This document shows positions 1-7,571 of a stretch of 8,175 nucleotides of DNA, in pieces. The stretch is from Chloroflexota bacterium. Lineage in GTDB: Bacteria; Chloroflexota; Chloroflexia; Thermomicrobiales; UBA6265. Position numbers and translations under genes: made by a program. The DNA is taken from the NCBI GenBank assembly GCA_023424355.1, contig JAFAEA010000317.1, forward strand, positions 1 to 8,175. The letters are read 5' to 3'. The notes under the pieces are model-generated. The model was given only the letters and a program-made list of their open reading frames with translations. It was not told the origin of the DNA and made no database searches. How positions within the stretch are numbered: position 1 is the first letter of the stretch; the number at the start of each line of letters is the position of its first letter.

Positions 1-922
1 AGAGTAGCGTCAGCGTGGTGGGAGCAAATACCAATCCGGTGAGACCAAACACGCAGAAGGCCGAACTCACCCAGATGAGCCAGCGCTGATCATCCCGCTT
101 GTACACCAGCAACGGAGCGATGAACGATCCCGCCACGCCAAACAGCGGCGAGAGGCTGAGCATGAACCCGGCCTGTTGCTCGCCCATCCCCTCGGCAATC
201 AGATAGGTCGGCAGCCATCCGGTGGTGGCGAAGAACAGGAACGACTGCATTCCCATATACCCGGTGACAAACCACGCGACCCGATTTCGCCAGAGATTCA
301 CGTGTGTACCGTGAGCTCTGGGGCCTGTCACCTTCGAACTGCGAGAGCTGACCAGCCAGGGGATGAGAACGAGCACACCGATGATTGCCACCACTGCCGG
401 CCAGCGGAGGGCGCCTCGCCAATCGAGATCGAAGGCGTTCATGATCGGGATGGTGGCACCTGCACCGATGGCACCGCTCGCCGAGATCGCCGCCGAGTAG
501 ACCGAGGTCATTGGTCCGACCCTGTTCGGGGCCTCGCGCTTGATGAATCCCGGCAGAATCACATTGCTCACCGCGATACCGGCACCTACCAGCACTGTGC
601 CACCGAAGAGCAGCCACACTGGCTGCACGGTGCGCACCATCAAGCCGAAGAGGATGAGGAGCAACATCGCCATCAGAATCGCATCCATGCCCCAGCGGCG
701 GGTGAGCGATGGCGCGATGAGCGCAACGGTGCCGAAGCAGAGCACGGGGATGGTACTCAGCCATCCGGCCTGCGCGGCGGACATATCGAGATCGGTGGTG
801 ATGGTATCCAGCAGCGGCGAGACGGAGAGAATCGGCATCCGCAAACAGAGCCCGAGAATAATCACCGTGGCCATGAGAAATGCGGGATGTTTGACGAGAC
901 TCAACGATCGAGAGGCGGACAC
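1..922 (-). CDS. MFS permease, CynX/NimT type (partial, C-terminus beyond left edge)
   Basis: This is a polytopic inner-membrane transporter of the major facilitator superfamily. The frame is open from a TGA just upstream (978-976) to the window edge, giving about 307 of an expected ~400 residues. The chosen start is GTG at 922; ATG at 874 is the alternative and would remove 16 residues. The translation shows hydrophobic segments alternating with short charged loops. Early on it has LMATVIILGLCLRMPILSVS, and later NVILPGFIKREAP followed by VGPMTSVYSAA, the pattern I associate with the cyanate/2-nitroimidazole transporter group (CynX, NimT/YeaN). The second half opens with YMGMQSFLFFATTGWLPTYL, also typical of that group. 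The substrate cannot be assigned, since most members are uncharacterised and no cyanase or other substrate gene is visible. The gene lies downstream of hsdR on the same strand, about 420 nt away with its own candidate promoter, so it is probably not part of the hsd operon. Family is fairly sure; start and substrate are not. Confidence 0.8.
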   Translation of the reverse strand, partial: MSASRSLSLVKHPAFLMATVIILGLCLRMPILSVSPLLDTITTDLDMSAAQAGWLSTIPVLCFGTVALIAPSLTRRWGMDAILMAMLLLILFGLMVRTVQPVWLLFGGTVLVGAGIAVSNVILPGFIKREAPNRVGPMTSVYSAAISASGAIGAGATIPIMNAFDLDWRGALRWPAVVAIIGVLVLIPWLVSSRSSKVTGPRAHGTHVNLWRNRVAWFVTGYMGMQSFLFFATTGWLPTYLIAEGMGEQQAGFMLSLSPLFGVAGSFIAPLLVYKRDDQRWLIWVSSAFCVFGLTGLVFAPTTLTLL

Positions 923-975
923 GTGCGGATTCCAGGCGAGAGCGGCTTTGCACCGGCAGAGGTGGGTGCATGGTC

Positions 976-1004
976 ACTGTACGGGGTGCGGGGGTCTTTG
1001 TCGA
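976..1004 (-). promoter_or_regulatory. Candidate sigma70-type promoter for the MFS permease
   Basis: On the minus strand, TCGACA (1004-999, five of six matches to TTGACA) is followed after 17 bp by TACAGT (981-976, four of six matches to TATAAT). Transcription would begin near 969, leaving a leader of about 47 nt before the GTG start at 922. Spacing and position fit, but the match is only moderate. Confidence 0.35.
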
Positions 1005-1033
1005 GGAAACAATTAGTTCAGCATTTCGGTAGC

Positions 1034-1052
1034 GTCACCCCTTGTGGGTGAC
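1034..1052. repeat. 7-bp hairpin in the permease leader side of the spacer
   Basis: GTCACCC (1034-1040) pairs perfectly with GGGTGAC (1046-1052) around a 5-nt loop. Read on the minus strand there is no U-run after it; on the plus strand it is followed only by TTTA. It is therefore a poor terminator in either direction. It sits about 30 bp upstream of the candidate -35 element of the permease promoter, so an operator role is possible but unsupported. Confidence 0.4.
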
Positions 1053-1085
1053 TTTATGGGGCGTTGGCTCCCTTTATTCCTCCAC

Positions 1086-1108
1086 AAAACGCGGACGTAG
1101 GCCCGCGT
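1086..1108 (-). terminator. Weak intrinsic terminator candidate downstream of hsdR
   Basis: On the minus strand ACGCGG (1108-1103) and CCGCGT (1094-1089) form a 6-bp GC-rich stem with an 8-nt loop, running directly into TTTTG (1089-1085). It lies about 235 nt after the hsdR stop codon. The stem is short and the U-tract is four bases, so termination would be modest. It is the best such structure between hsdR and the permease. Confidence 0.3.
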
Positions 1109-1343
1109 GGCCGAAGGCGGATGAGGCGCAGCCTCACAGCGAAGCGATCCCTTATACGCGGGTTGGGGAACCGGTTCCGAATCCGCTCAACTCCGCCAAT
1201 CGAAATCGGTCCCCGGATCCGCACATAAAGTGCGGGCGTACCTCCGGGTTTGGAGGCGGAAACTCGCCAGTCGGATTTGGTTTCCCGACCGATAGCCCTC
1301 CGGGCAATATCGACCACGAGTCCCCCATCACCCGGCCGACCGA

Positions 1344-4300
1344 CTAGTTCCCCACCAACCCCGCAAACCGATCGAAGTACTCCACCAGACGGTCCAGCAC
1401 CCGATTCTTCTTTTCCTGGTGATTCGCCGATGCACCAAACCGGCGTGTGGATGGCAATATTCCCGTTACCGCGGTGCCGGTGGTCTGCACCCGACCATCC
1501 CGGAAGGCGGAGTTCACGAATACGCGGGTCGGTTCCGGCTTGAGGTTCTCAGCAGCGATCAGCGCCTCCAACTCCTCTTCCTTTTTCTTGCCGATGTAAC
1601 TCACCCACTCTTCATCGATCGGGCCGTGGGCCGAAACTCCGTCCACAAATCCCTCGATGAGGTCCCTCTTGCTGCGCAGAGTCGGCGACGAATCGACTGC
1701 GCGGAAGATCTCGGTCTTCAGCGCCACATCGTCGCCATCGCCTCGTTCCTTACGGTACTTCTCCACCAGCATGAGGATGTAATCGACATTGACCTCGATT
1801 TGCCGGATCAGCTCGATCTCGAACACGAGGTCATCGATAATCGGCTCCTTCTCACCATCCCCACCTGGGCGCATTTCGGCATAGAGATGGAGATACATGC
1901 CCTGGTAGTCCTGATTGTCACGCGCGGACAGCAGATCGTTGCCAACAAACTCATCGAACACGGTGAGGATGTTCTGCAGCTTCAGGATGGAGCCAAACAG
2001 GGTGACAAAATCCTTCTTGTTCTCTTCACCGATGATCAGTTCGCCCACCGGGAAGCGAGTAACAAGCTCCGCCACCTTTTGCTTGTACTGGGATTCGTAG
2101 ACCGAATACGGCTCCAGTAGAACCGTGCCCTTGGCATCGCGGTTGCCAAACAAGGCGATGGCATCATTCGTCTCCTGCTCCAGATCGCGGAAGGTGACAA
2201 TGTTTCCGAAGGTCTTCACGGAGTTGAGGATGCGATTTGTGCGCGAGTACGCCTGAATGAGACCATGCATGCGCAGGTTCTTATCCACCCAGAGGGTGTT
2301 CAGCGTGGTGGCATCGAACCCGGTGAGGAACATGTTCACCACAATCACCAGGTCCATATCCCGATTCTTCAGCCGGAGGGAAAGATCCTTGTAGTAGTTC
2401 TCGAACCGCGCCGATGAGGTATCGAAATTGGTCCCCCACATGGCGTTGTAATCCGCAATCGCGGATTCCAGAAAGTCGCGGGCATCGCCCGTGAGACCGC
2501 CTGTCTCGAACTCCTCTTCGCCCAGGATTCCGTCGCTCATATCAGGATTGGCGGCATAGGAATAGATGATGCCAACCTTCAGGCGTTTATCCGATGGTAA
2601 CCTTGCCTGCTGCTTCCTGAACTCCTCGTAGTAGCGCTGGGCGGCCTTGATGGATGCAGTAGCGAACAGCGAATTGAATCCGTACAATCGCTTGCCTTCA
2701 GTGTTGGGATAGCTCTGGTTACGCTTCGTCTTCTGATCGAAATGCTCCAGGATGTATTCCACCACCATCCGGATTCGCTCAGGTGCCAACAAAGCATTCT
2801 CGGTATCGATCGCCGAGACATTCTTATCCTGCACATCATCCCGCATGGCGATGGTGCGATGGAAATCCACGTGGAACGGCAGCACATTCTTGTCATCAAT
2901 CGCATTCACAATAGTGTAGCTGTGCAATTGCTCACCAAACGCCTGCTGGGTTGTGCGCAGGTTTGCCTTGCCACCACTGCTCATGTTGGCGGAGAAGATA
3001 GGTGTGCCCGTGAAACCGAACAGGTTGTAGTTCTTGAACGCCCTCGTGATGGCCGTGTGCATATCGCCAAATTGCGACCGGTGCGCCTCATCGAAGATGA
3101 TGACGATGTGGCCTTTGTAGATCTCGTGACCGGCATTGGCCGAGATAAACGACGACAGCTTCTGGATGGTGGTGATGATGATTTTGGCGTTGGGATCTTC
3201 CAGCTGCCGCTTCAGAATGGCGGTGGATGTGTTGGAGTTGGCCGCGCCCTTCTCGAACCGGTCGTACTCCCGCATGGTTTGGTAATCGAGATCCTTGCGG
3301 TCCACTACAAACAGTACTTTATCCACGCCGGTAAGCTGGGTCGCGAGTTGTGCCGCCTTGAAGCTGGTGAGGGTTTTGCCGGATCCGGTGGTGTGCCAAA
3401 TATAGCCACCCGCGTCGATGGTGCCGAGCTTCTTGTAATTGGTGGATACCTGAATCTTTTGCAGAATCTTCTCTGTGGCCGCAATTTGATACGGACGCAT
3501 CACCATCAGCATGCCATCGGCATTGAGCACGCAATAGCGGGTGAGAATATTCAGCAGTGTGTGGCGGGCGAAGAATGTTTGGGCAAAACGCGGTAGATCG
3601 AAAATGGGTTTGTTCTTCCCGTCTGCCCACCAGCTGGTGAACTCGAACGAGTTGGAGGTGCGTTTGGTCTTCTTGCTGGTTTTGGATTCATCCAGGTGTT
3701 GCTTGCGCGTGGTGTTGCTGTAGTACTTGGTGTAAGTGCCATTGGAAATCACGAACAACTGCACGTACTCGTACAAACCGGTACCGCTCCAGAAGGAATC
3801 CCGCTGGTACCGACCGATCTGATTGAACGCCTCGCGGATATCCACACCGCGACGCTTGATCTCCACATGCACCATCGGCAAGCCATTTACCAGAATGGTG
3901 ACATCGAAGCGGTTCTTGTATTTGGCGCCACCGGCCTGATCGATTTCGTACTGATTGATCACCTGCAGCCGGTTTTTGTGAATGTTCACCTTATCGATGA
4001 GGGTGATGTTCTTGGTGGTGCCATCCTCACGATCCAGCAGCTGCACGAAATCCTGCTGAATCTTGTAGGTTTTCTCGGCGATACCATCGTTCTTGCTGGC
4101 GATTTTGCCCTCGAAGAACTGGGTCCATTCCTTATCCGTGAACTGGATATCGTTCAGCAATTCGAGCTGCTTACGCACATTTGCGATGAGTTCCAGCTCA
4201 CTGCGAATGGTGAGGAACTCGTATTGCTGCTGCTTGAGGAGATCGATGAACTCTCGCTCCAGCTCGGCTTCGCTCTGATAGGCCGAGCCGGTTTTGTACT

Positions 4301-4379
4301 CCGCCGGCGCCTCTGCAACCACCGTGCTCTTGGTGTTGATGGATATGGTGTTGTACAGAACCGCCGGGGCCTCGTTCAT
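1344..4379 (-). CDS. hsdR: Type I restriction enzyme, R subunit (endonuclease and translocase)
   Basis: HsdR is the ATP-driven DNA translocase and nuclease of the type I complex; it joins the HsdM2-HsdS core and cuts unmethylated DNA at a distance. The protein is 1011 residues, close to EcoR124I HsdR (about 1040). The N-terminal PD-(D/E)xK nuclease shows D159, then E173 and K175 in HVEIKRRG, the same spacing as the EcoR124I catalytic triad. Next come a Q-box-like RPYQIA (295-300), Walker A TTGSGKT (330-336), DEAH (430-433), FTGTP (456-460), FLTGFDA (684-690) and QAYSRTNR (709-716), the expected SF2 motor series in order. The C-terminal third should be the helical region that docks on HsdM. 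The ATG at 4379 overlaps the hsdS stop by 4 nt (ATGA) and has AAGGAG (4393-4388) 8 nt upstream. No catalytic motif is missing, so it should be functional. Confidence 0.97.
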   Translation of the reverse strand: MNEAPAVLYNTISINTKSTVVAEAPAEYKTGSAYQSEAELEREFIDLLKQQQYEFLTIRSELELIANVRKQLELLNDIQFTDKEWTQFFEGKIASKNDGIAEKTYKIQQDFVQLLDREDGTTKNITLIDKVNIHKNRLQVINQYEIDQAGGAKYKNRFDVTILVNGLPMVHVEIKRRGVDIREAFNQIGRYQRDSFWSGTGLYEYVQLFVISNGTYTKYYSNTTRKQHLDESKTSKKTKRTSNSFEFTSWWADGKNKPIFDLPRFAQTFFARHTLLNILTRYCVLNADGMLMVMRPYQIAATEKILQKIQVSTNYKKLGTIDAGGYIWHTTGSGKTLTSFKAAQLATQLTGVDKVLFVVDRKDLDYQTMREYDRFEKGAANSNTSTAILKRQLEDPNAKIIITTIQKLSSFISANAGHEIYKGHIVIIFDEAHRSQFGDMHTAITRAFKNYNLFGFTGTPIFSANMSSGGKANLRTTQQAFGEQLHSYTIVNAIDDKNVLPFHVDFHRTIAMRDDVQDKNVSAIDTENALLAPERIRMVVEYILEHFDQKTKRNQSYPNTEGKRLYGFNSLFATASIKAAQRYYEEFRKQQARLPSDKRLKVGIIYSYAANPDMSDGILGEEEFETGGLTGDARDFLESAIADYNAMWGTNFDTSSARFENYYKDLSLRLKNRDMDLVIVVNMFLTGFDATTLNTLWVDKNLRMHGLIQAYSRTNRILNSVKTFGNIVTFRDLEQETNDAIALFGNRDAKGTVLLEPYSVYESQYKQKVAELVTRFPVGELIIGEENKKDFVTLFGSILKLQNILTVFDEFVGNDLLSARDNQDYQGMYLHLYAEMRPGGDGEKEPIIDDLVFEIELIRQIEVNVDYILMLVEKYRKERGDGDDVALKTEIFRAVDSSPTLRSKRDLIEGFVDGVSAHGPIDEEWVSYIGKKKEEELEALIAAENLKPEPTRVFVNSAFRDGRVQTTGTAVTGILPSTRRFGASANHQEKKNRVLDRLVEYFDRFAGLVGN

Positions 4380-5548
4380 GCTGGCAACTCCTTAAAGGTC
4401 AGCAACTTGTCGCGATAGTAGGCATACTGCTTCCGCCGCGCCTCGAGCTCGGCCGGGAGACCGATGGAGAGGTCGTTGGTGAGGGATTCAAATCCATCCA
4501 ACACTCGAACAATTCGATCCTGTTCTTCGAGGCTGGGGATTGGCAGGGATACACCACGAACTATTTCAGCATTCAAATTGCTAACGGTGCTCGAACCAAC
4601 CTTGCTCTCGAATTGAGCTTGAATGGCTGAAGAGCGAAGCAGATGAAACAGAAAGTCTGACCTAAACGATTGGTCATAATTGGTAATCGAAAGCCAACCG
4701 TCATGAATGCAACCCTCGATTTTCGAAATGTAGGGCCTACCGAAGCTCATTGAATTGGAGAGAATGAAATCACCCGGAAATATTCGCTTGGACTTCTTCG
4801 CGCCGTCGGGCGTGATGTGCTCGGCGGTTGTGGTCACATACTTACCATTCGGGTCTACATCACCGATTTTGATCCAAGGCACGCCGTCGTCTTGCGTACT
4901 CAAGTGCGAACGAATTGGCCTGGGGGACGCCCCCCTAGCAATGGTTGCTAGTTGACCAAAAAGAGCAGAGGGCCAATTGGGAGACATCAACAAACTATCC
5001 CGATAATGTGCATACTGAATACGCCGTGCCTCCAGCTCCGCCTCCAGCTCCGCCTCCAGCTCCGCCTCCAGCTGGGTGAATGTATCGAGAATGCGAACGA
5101 TCTCGCGCTGCACCTCGATTGGTGGGACGGGAACGCGGAAATCAGTGATCATCGGTTTTCGAATAGAGGTGACCGTCGCATTCACGGCCTTCTGAAGAAT
5201 GAAATTCTTGAAGTGAACAGCAAAGTAATAGTAGGCGAATTTGGTGTCCAAACTGGGATTTCGAAAGTTGATTCTATAGGCCCTTTGGTGGAGTGCGTAT
5301 TTCCCAGTTACGAAATGGAATATTTCACCAATGCCGCCCTCGCCGGGAATCACAATCGCTTCCTCATCAAATTCAAACTTCCCAATTCGCAGAATCTCTT
5401 TGGAGCGAACGTAAAAAGGAAACTCACCGCTGGGAACAGCATCCTTGCGGTCGCTACTCCCGGTGCCAACTTGAGCAATTTCCCCAACCCTAAAGAACTC
5501 CACTCCATCCGGGCAGAGCTGGGCGATCAAATCATCAATGCGGCTCAT
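4376..5548 (-). CDS. hsdS: Type I restriction-modification specificity subunit
   Basis: HsdS chooses the bipartite DNA target for both methylation and restriction. The 390 residues follow the standard plan: target-recognition domain 1 (about 15-145), conserved region 1 (about 146-187), target-recognition domain 2 (about 195-335) and conserved region 2 (about 340-385). The two conserved regions are internal repeats: EVQREIVRILDTF with LEARRIQYAHYRDSLL, and EEQDRIVRVLDGF with LEARRKQYAYYRDKLL. Region 1 carries LEAE three times plus LEAR (160-175), the place where EcoR124-type enzymes carry their TAEL spacer repeats; region 2 has only one LEAR. The N-terminal LIAQLCPDGVEF is usual for this group. 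The ATG at 5548 overlaps the hsdM stop by 4 nt, with GGAGG (5560-5556) 7 nt upstream. The recognised bases cannot be read from sequence alone. Confidence 0.96.
   Translation of the reverse strand: MSRIDDLIAQLCPDGVEFFRVGEIAQVGTGSSDRKDAVPSGEFPFYVRSKEILRIGKFEFDEEAIVIPGEGGIGEIFHFVTGKYALHQRAYRINFRNPSLDTKFAYYYFAVHFKNFILQKAVNATVTSIRKPMITDFRVPVPPIEVQREIVRILDTFTQLEAELEAELEAELEARRIQYAHYRDSLLMSPNWPSALFGQLATIARGASPRPIRSHLSTQDDGVPWIKIGDVDPNGKYVTTTAEHITPDGAKKSKRIFPGDFILSNSMSFGRPYISKIEGCIHDGWLSITNYDQSFRSDFLFHLLRSSAIQAQFESKVGSSTVSNLNAEIVRGVSLPIPSLEEQDRIVRVLDGFESLTNDLSIGLPAELEARRKQYAYYRDKLLTFKELPA
5036..5071 (-). repeat. Three identical 12-bp units encoding LEAE in hsdS
   Basis: Minus-strand CTGGAGGCGGAG occurs three times without a mismatch (5071-5060, 5059-5048, 5047-5036), followed by a partial fourth unit CTGGAGG that continues into the LEARR motif. 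Being 12 bp, gain or loss of a unit keeps the frame and adds or removes four residues in the spacer helix between the two target-recognition domains. In EcoR124I versus EcoR124II such a change alters the non-specific gap of the recognition sequence by one base pair. Confidence 0.95.
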
Positions 5549-7119
5549 GCACTCGCCTCCAGATCGGCGACGATCGCGTCGATCGCGGTGCGCAGTTCCT
5601 GCTGCCTGGCGACAATGCGGGCAATATCGGCATTGAGGGCCTCAATATCCACCACCTCGGTGGTATCCTCCCGCTCCACATAGCTGGAGACCGAGAGGTT
5701 GTAATCGTTGCCGGCCAGTTCCTCCATCGGGACCAGTCGGGCGAAGTGGTCCTCATCTTCCCGGGCCACAAAGGCATCCAGCACGCGCTGGCGGTTGGCC
5801 TGGGTGAGGGTGTTCTTGTTGCCACCGCGCACAAACTCGGCGCTGGCATCGATGAACAGCACCTTGTCATCTGCCTTCGATCGCTTCAACACAATCACAC
5901 AGGTAGCGATGGTGGTACCAAAGAAGAGATCGGGCGGGAGCTGGATAACGGCATCCACATAGTTGTTATCTACCAGGTATTGGCGGATTTTCTTCTCCGC
6001 GCCGCCACGGTAAAGCACTCCCGGGAACTCAACAATCGCCGCGGTGCCATCCACCGCCAGCCAACTGAGAATGTGCATGGTGAAGGCGAGATCAGCCTTG
6101 GATTTCGGGGCCAGCACACCTGCCGGTGAGAAGCGCGGATCGTTGATCAGCAGCGGATTGTCGGCGCCATCCCACCTGGTGGAGTACGGTGGATTGGAGA
6201 CGATAGCCTCGAACGGTTCATCGTCCCAATGGGCAGGTTCATTCAGCGTATCGCCATGCGCCAGGTGGAAGTGCTCGTAATTGATATCGTGCAGGAACAT
6301 ATTGATACGAGCGAGGTTGTAGGTGGTGAGGTTGATCTCTTGCCCGTAGAATCCCTGGCGCACATTCTCCTTGCCCAGCACCTTGGCGAACTGCAGCAGC
6401 AAGGATCCCGAGCCACAGGCGGGGTCGTACACCTTGTTGACCTCGGTTTTGCCAACCACGGTCATGCGGGCCAGCAGTTCCGAAACCTCTTGCGGGGTGA
6501 AGAACTCGCCCCCGGATTTTCCGGCCGAGGAAGCGTACATGGTCATTAGATACTCGTAGGCATCGCCGAAGGCATCGATGGAGTTATCGGCGAAATCGCC
6601 AAGCTTCAGCTCGCCCACAGCATTGAGCAGCTTCAGCAGCTTCTCGTTGCGACGCGCCACGGTGTTACCGAGTTTGCTCGAGTTCACGTTCAGCTCATCG
6701 AACAGTCCCTTGAGATCGTCTTCGCTTTCGGTGCCGATGGCCGAGCCCTCGATATCGCGGAACACACCTTCCAGCACCTCATTGAGGTTGGCGAGGTATT
6801 CCTGCTCTCTGTTCGCCCGGGCACGCACATTGGCGAAGAGCTCGCTCGGGAGAATAAAGAAGCCCTTTTCGTTCACGGTCTCCGAGCGACCGAACTCGGC
6901 ATCGTCATCCGACAATTTGGCGTAATCGAAATCGGGATCGCCGGCATCGCGCTCCTGTGTGTTGAGATAGGAGGTAAGATTCTCGGAGATAAAGCGATAG
7001 AAGAGCATGCCGAGCACGTAGCTCTTGAAATCCCAGCCATCCACACTGCCACGGAGATCGTTGGCTACCCGCCAGATGGTTTTGTGCAGCTCCGAGCGTT
7101 CAATTTCTCTTGCGGTCAA
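5545..7119 (-). CDS. hsdM: Type I restriction-modification DNA adenine methyltransferase subunit
   Basis: HsdM transfers a methyl group from S-adenosylmethionine to N6 of adenine in the target picked by HsdS; two copies bind one HsdS. At 524 residues it matches EcoR124I HsdM (about 520). An N-terminal HsdM_N helical domain (about 8-150) contains IWRVANDLRGSVDGWDFKSY. The catalytic domain follows with GEFFTPQEV (204-212), AdoMet-binding motif I DPACGSG (232-238) and catalytic motif IV NPPY (309-312). The start is TTG at 7119: an in-frame TGA lies immediately before it (7122-7120), so no earlier start is possible, and a perfect AGGAGG (7131-7126) is spaced 6 nt from it. It is the first gene of the hsdM-hsdS-hsdR operon, and its TGA overlaps the hsdS ATG. 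All key motifs are intact. Confidence 0.97.
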   Translation of the reverse strand: MTAREIERSELHKTIWRVANDLRGSVDGWDFKSYVLGMLFYRFISENLTSYLNTQERDAGDPDFDYAKLSDDDAEFGRSETVNEKGFFILPSELFANVRARANREQEYLANLNEVLEGVFRDIEGSAIGTESEDDLKGLFDELNVNSSKLGNTVARRNEKLLKLLNAVGELKLGDFADNSIDAFGDAYEYLMTMYASSAGKSGGEFFTPQEVSELLARMTVVGKTEVNKVYDPACGSGSLLLQFAKVLGKENVRQGFYGQEINLTTYNLARINMFLHDINYEHFHLAHGDTLNEPAHWDDEPFEAIVSNPPYSTRWDGADNPLLINDPRFSPAGVLAPKSKADLAFTMHILSWLAVDGTAAIVEFPGVLYRGGAEKKIRQYLVDNNYVDAVIQLPPDLFFGTTIATCVIVLKRSKADDKVLFIDASAEFVRGGNKNTLTQANRQRVLDAFVAREDEDHFARLVPMEELAGNDYNLSVSSYVEREDTTEVVDIEALNADIARIVARQQELRTAIDAIVADLEASA

Positions 7120-7125
7120 TCAGGG

Positions 7126-7131
7126 CCTCCT
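7126..7131 (-). promoter_or_regulatory. Ribosome binding site that fixes the hsdM TTG start
   Basis: A full anti-16S match, AGGAGG, ends 6 nt before TTG 7119. Together with the stop codon TGA directly adjacent to the TTG in frame, this settles the start. Confidence 0.85.
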
Positions 7132-7158
7132 CAATGATTCCAGGTGCGCGATGGCGAA

Positions 7159-7175
7159 GCGAACAGGGTGTTCGC
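7159..7175. promoter_or_regulatory. Perfect 6-bp palindrome in the hsdM leader
   Basis: GCGAAC (7159-7164) and GTTCGC (7170-7175) are separated by five bases. It lies about 40 nt upstream of the hsdM start, between the candidate -10 and the ribosome binding site. It could be an operator half-site pair or a small leader hairpin. It resembles the CGAAC-N4-GTTCG LexA box of Gram-positive bacteria but has five central bases instead of four. Confidence 0.35.
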
Positions 7176-7219
7176 ACGTGCCGAATGTGGTTGTTAGCCA
7201 AGTCAAAATTTCCCTTGTA

Positions 7220-7225
7220 AGTATA
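7220..7225 (-). promoter_or_regulatory. Candidate -10 box for the hsd operon
   Basis: Minus-strand TATACT matches TATAAT at five of six positions and would start transcription near 7213, about 94 nt before hsdM. No good -35 hexamer lies 16-18 bp upstream (the 17-bp position reads TCCCTT), so the promoter would depend on an activator or another element, or be elsewhere. Confidence 0.25.
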
Positions 7226-7258
7226 GTCTCAATCCAGGGGAGAAGGGAGATCGCAAAA

Positions 7259-7399
7259 GCAAGGGATCAAGAAAGGGCTCGCTTCGCTGCTATGGCCGAG
7301 CCGTAGGCGAGAAGCGGCAGCAGGCCCTCTACTGCGTTCGGCCAGCCTTCGGCTACACCGTTTTCCGTCCGGGAATTGCGTGATCCCTTGATCCCTTGC
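7259..7399. repeat. 13-bp inverted repeat enclosing the first C repeat
   Basis: GCAAGGGATCAAG (7259-7271) is the exact reverse complement of CTTGATCCCTTGC (7387-7399); the pair brackets about 115 nt that include a C copy. The right arm sits in a tandem 8-bp duplication, TGATCCCT twice (7381-7396). The layout resembles a miniature element with terminal inverted repeats, but I see no target-site duplication in the flanks. Confidence 0.55.
7275..7317. repeat. C repeat, copy 1 (43 nt)
   Basis: These 43 nt recur at 8133-8175 with a single difference (T at 7291, C at 8149). The sequence begins GGGCTCGCTTCGCTG and ends GGCGAGAAGCGG. Inside it GGCTCG can pair with CGAGCC, and CGCTTC with GAAGCG; the two pairings interleave and share two bases, so they suggest alternative folds or a pseudoknot. 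Confidence 0.85.
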
Positions 7400-7424
7400 C
7401 TCTTGGAAATCGGTCCTCCCAAAA

Positions 7425-7486
7425 ACCCGAACCACTCGCGCAGTTGAGTTCTGCCACAATGCCTACAATCCGCGCGAGGTCCGGGT
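7425..7486. repeat. A hairpin, copy 1
   Basis: ACCCGAACCACTCGCGC (7425-7441) pairs with GCGCGAGGTCCGGGT (7472-7486) over 15 positions, with one A-C mismatch (7430/7481) and a 2-nt bulge on the left arm. The loop is 30 nt. The right arm continues into TCTAC, conserved in all three copies; a CCAAAA tract precedes the left arm, shared with copy 2 only. Confidence 0.85.
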
Positions 7487-7509
7487 CTACGATCGTTGGA
7501 CAAGAAGGA

Positions 7510-7571
7510 GGAGAAGGTGAAGAAGTGGTCATTTCTCCGGCCCGGAAAAAACTCCCATCTTCACCTTCTCC
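7510..7571. repeat. B hairpin, copy 1
   Basis: GGAGAAGGTGAAGA (7510-7523) is exactly complementary to TCTTCACCTTCTCC (7558-7571), a 14-bp purine/pyrimidine stem. The interior contains CATTT, a CCGG-rich core and an A-run (about 7530-7551) that is also found in copy 2. It begins 23 nt after the A hairpin copy 1. Confidence 0.85.

Larger units (their letters stand above)
923..1343. other. Gene-free, hairpin-rich spacer between hsdR and the permease gene
   Basis: No frame here has a ribosome binding site, recognisable protein or start that convinces me. The stretch holds several short perfect inverted repeats: GTCACCC/GGGTGAC (1034-1052), ACGCGG/CCGCGT (1089-1108), TGAGGC/GCCTCA with a 3-nt loop (1122-1136), the palindrome GGAACCGGTTCC (1167-1178), CCGCAC/GTGCGG (1219-1235) and CCTCC/GGAGG (1241-1256). 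A 15-mer at 1137-1151 (minus GGGATCGCTTCGCTG) differs by one base from the start of the C repeats upstream of hsdM. Small frames at 1042-1347 (+) and 1054-1317 (-) run through these hairpins and are not supported as genes. Confidence 0.6.

Noticed and set aside
90..977. Long open frame on the minus strand (about 295 codons)
   Set aside because: Its translation is rich in Arg, His and Ala without domain sense. A different minus frame over the same bases gives a clear MFS permease, so this is a shadow.
176..1051. Long open frame on the plus strand (about 291 codons)
   Set aside because: Antisense to the permease, with a low-complexity His/Glu/Arg-rich translation, no ribosome binding site and no recognisable family.
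1054..1317. 87-codon minus-strand frame after hsdR
   Set aside because: Arg/Gly/Pro-rich translation through several hairpins, no credible ribosome binding site and no family; treated as non-coding spacer.
4376..4379. Possible frameshift or fusion between hsdS and hsdR
   Set aside because: The 4-nt ATGA overlap is ordinary translational coupling. Both proteins have normal length and complete motifs.
7159..7175. LexA (SOS) box upstream of hsdM
   Set aside because: The half-sites CGAAC and GTTCG are present, but the gap is five bases instead of the four in the known box, which would put them on altered helical phase.
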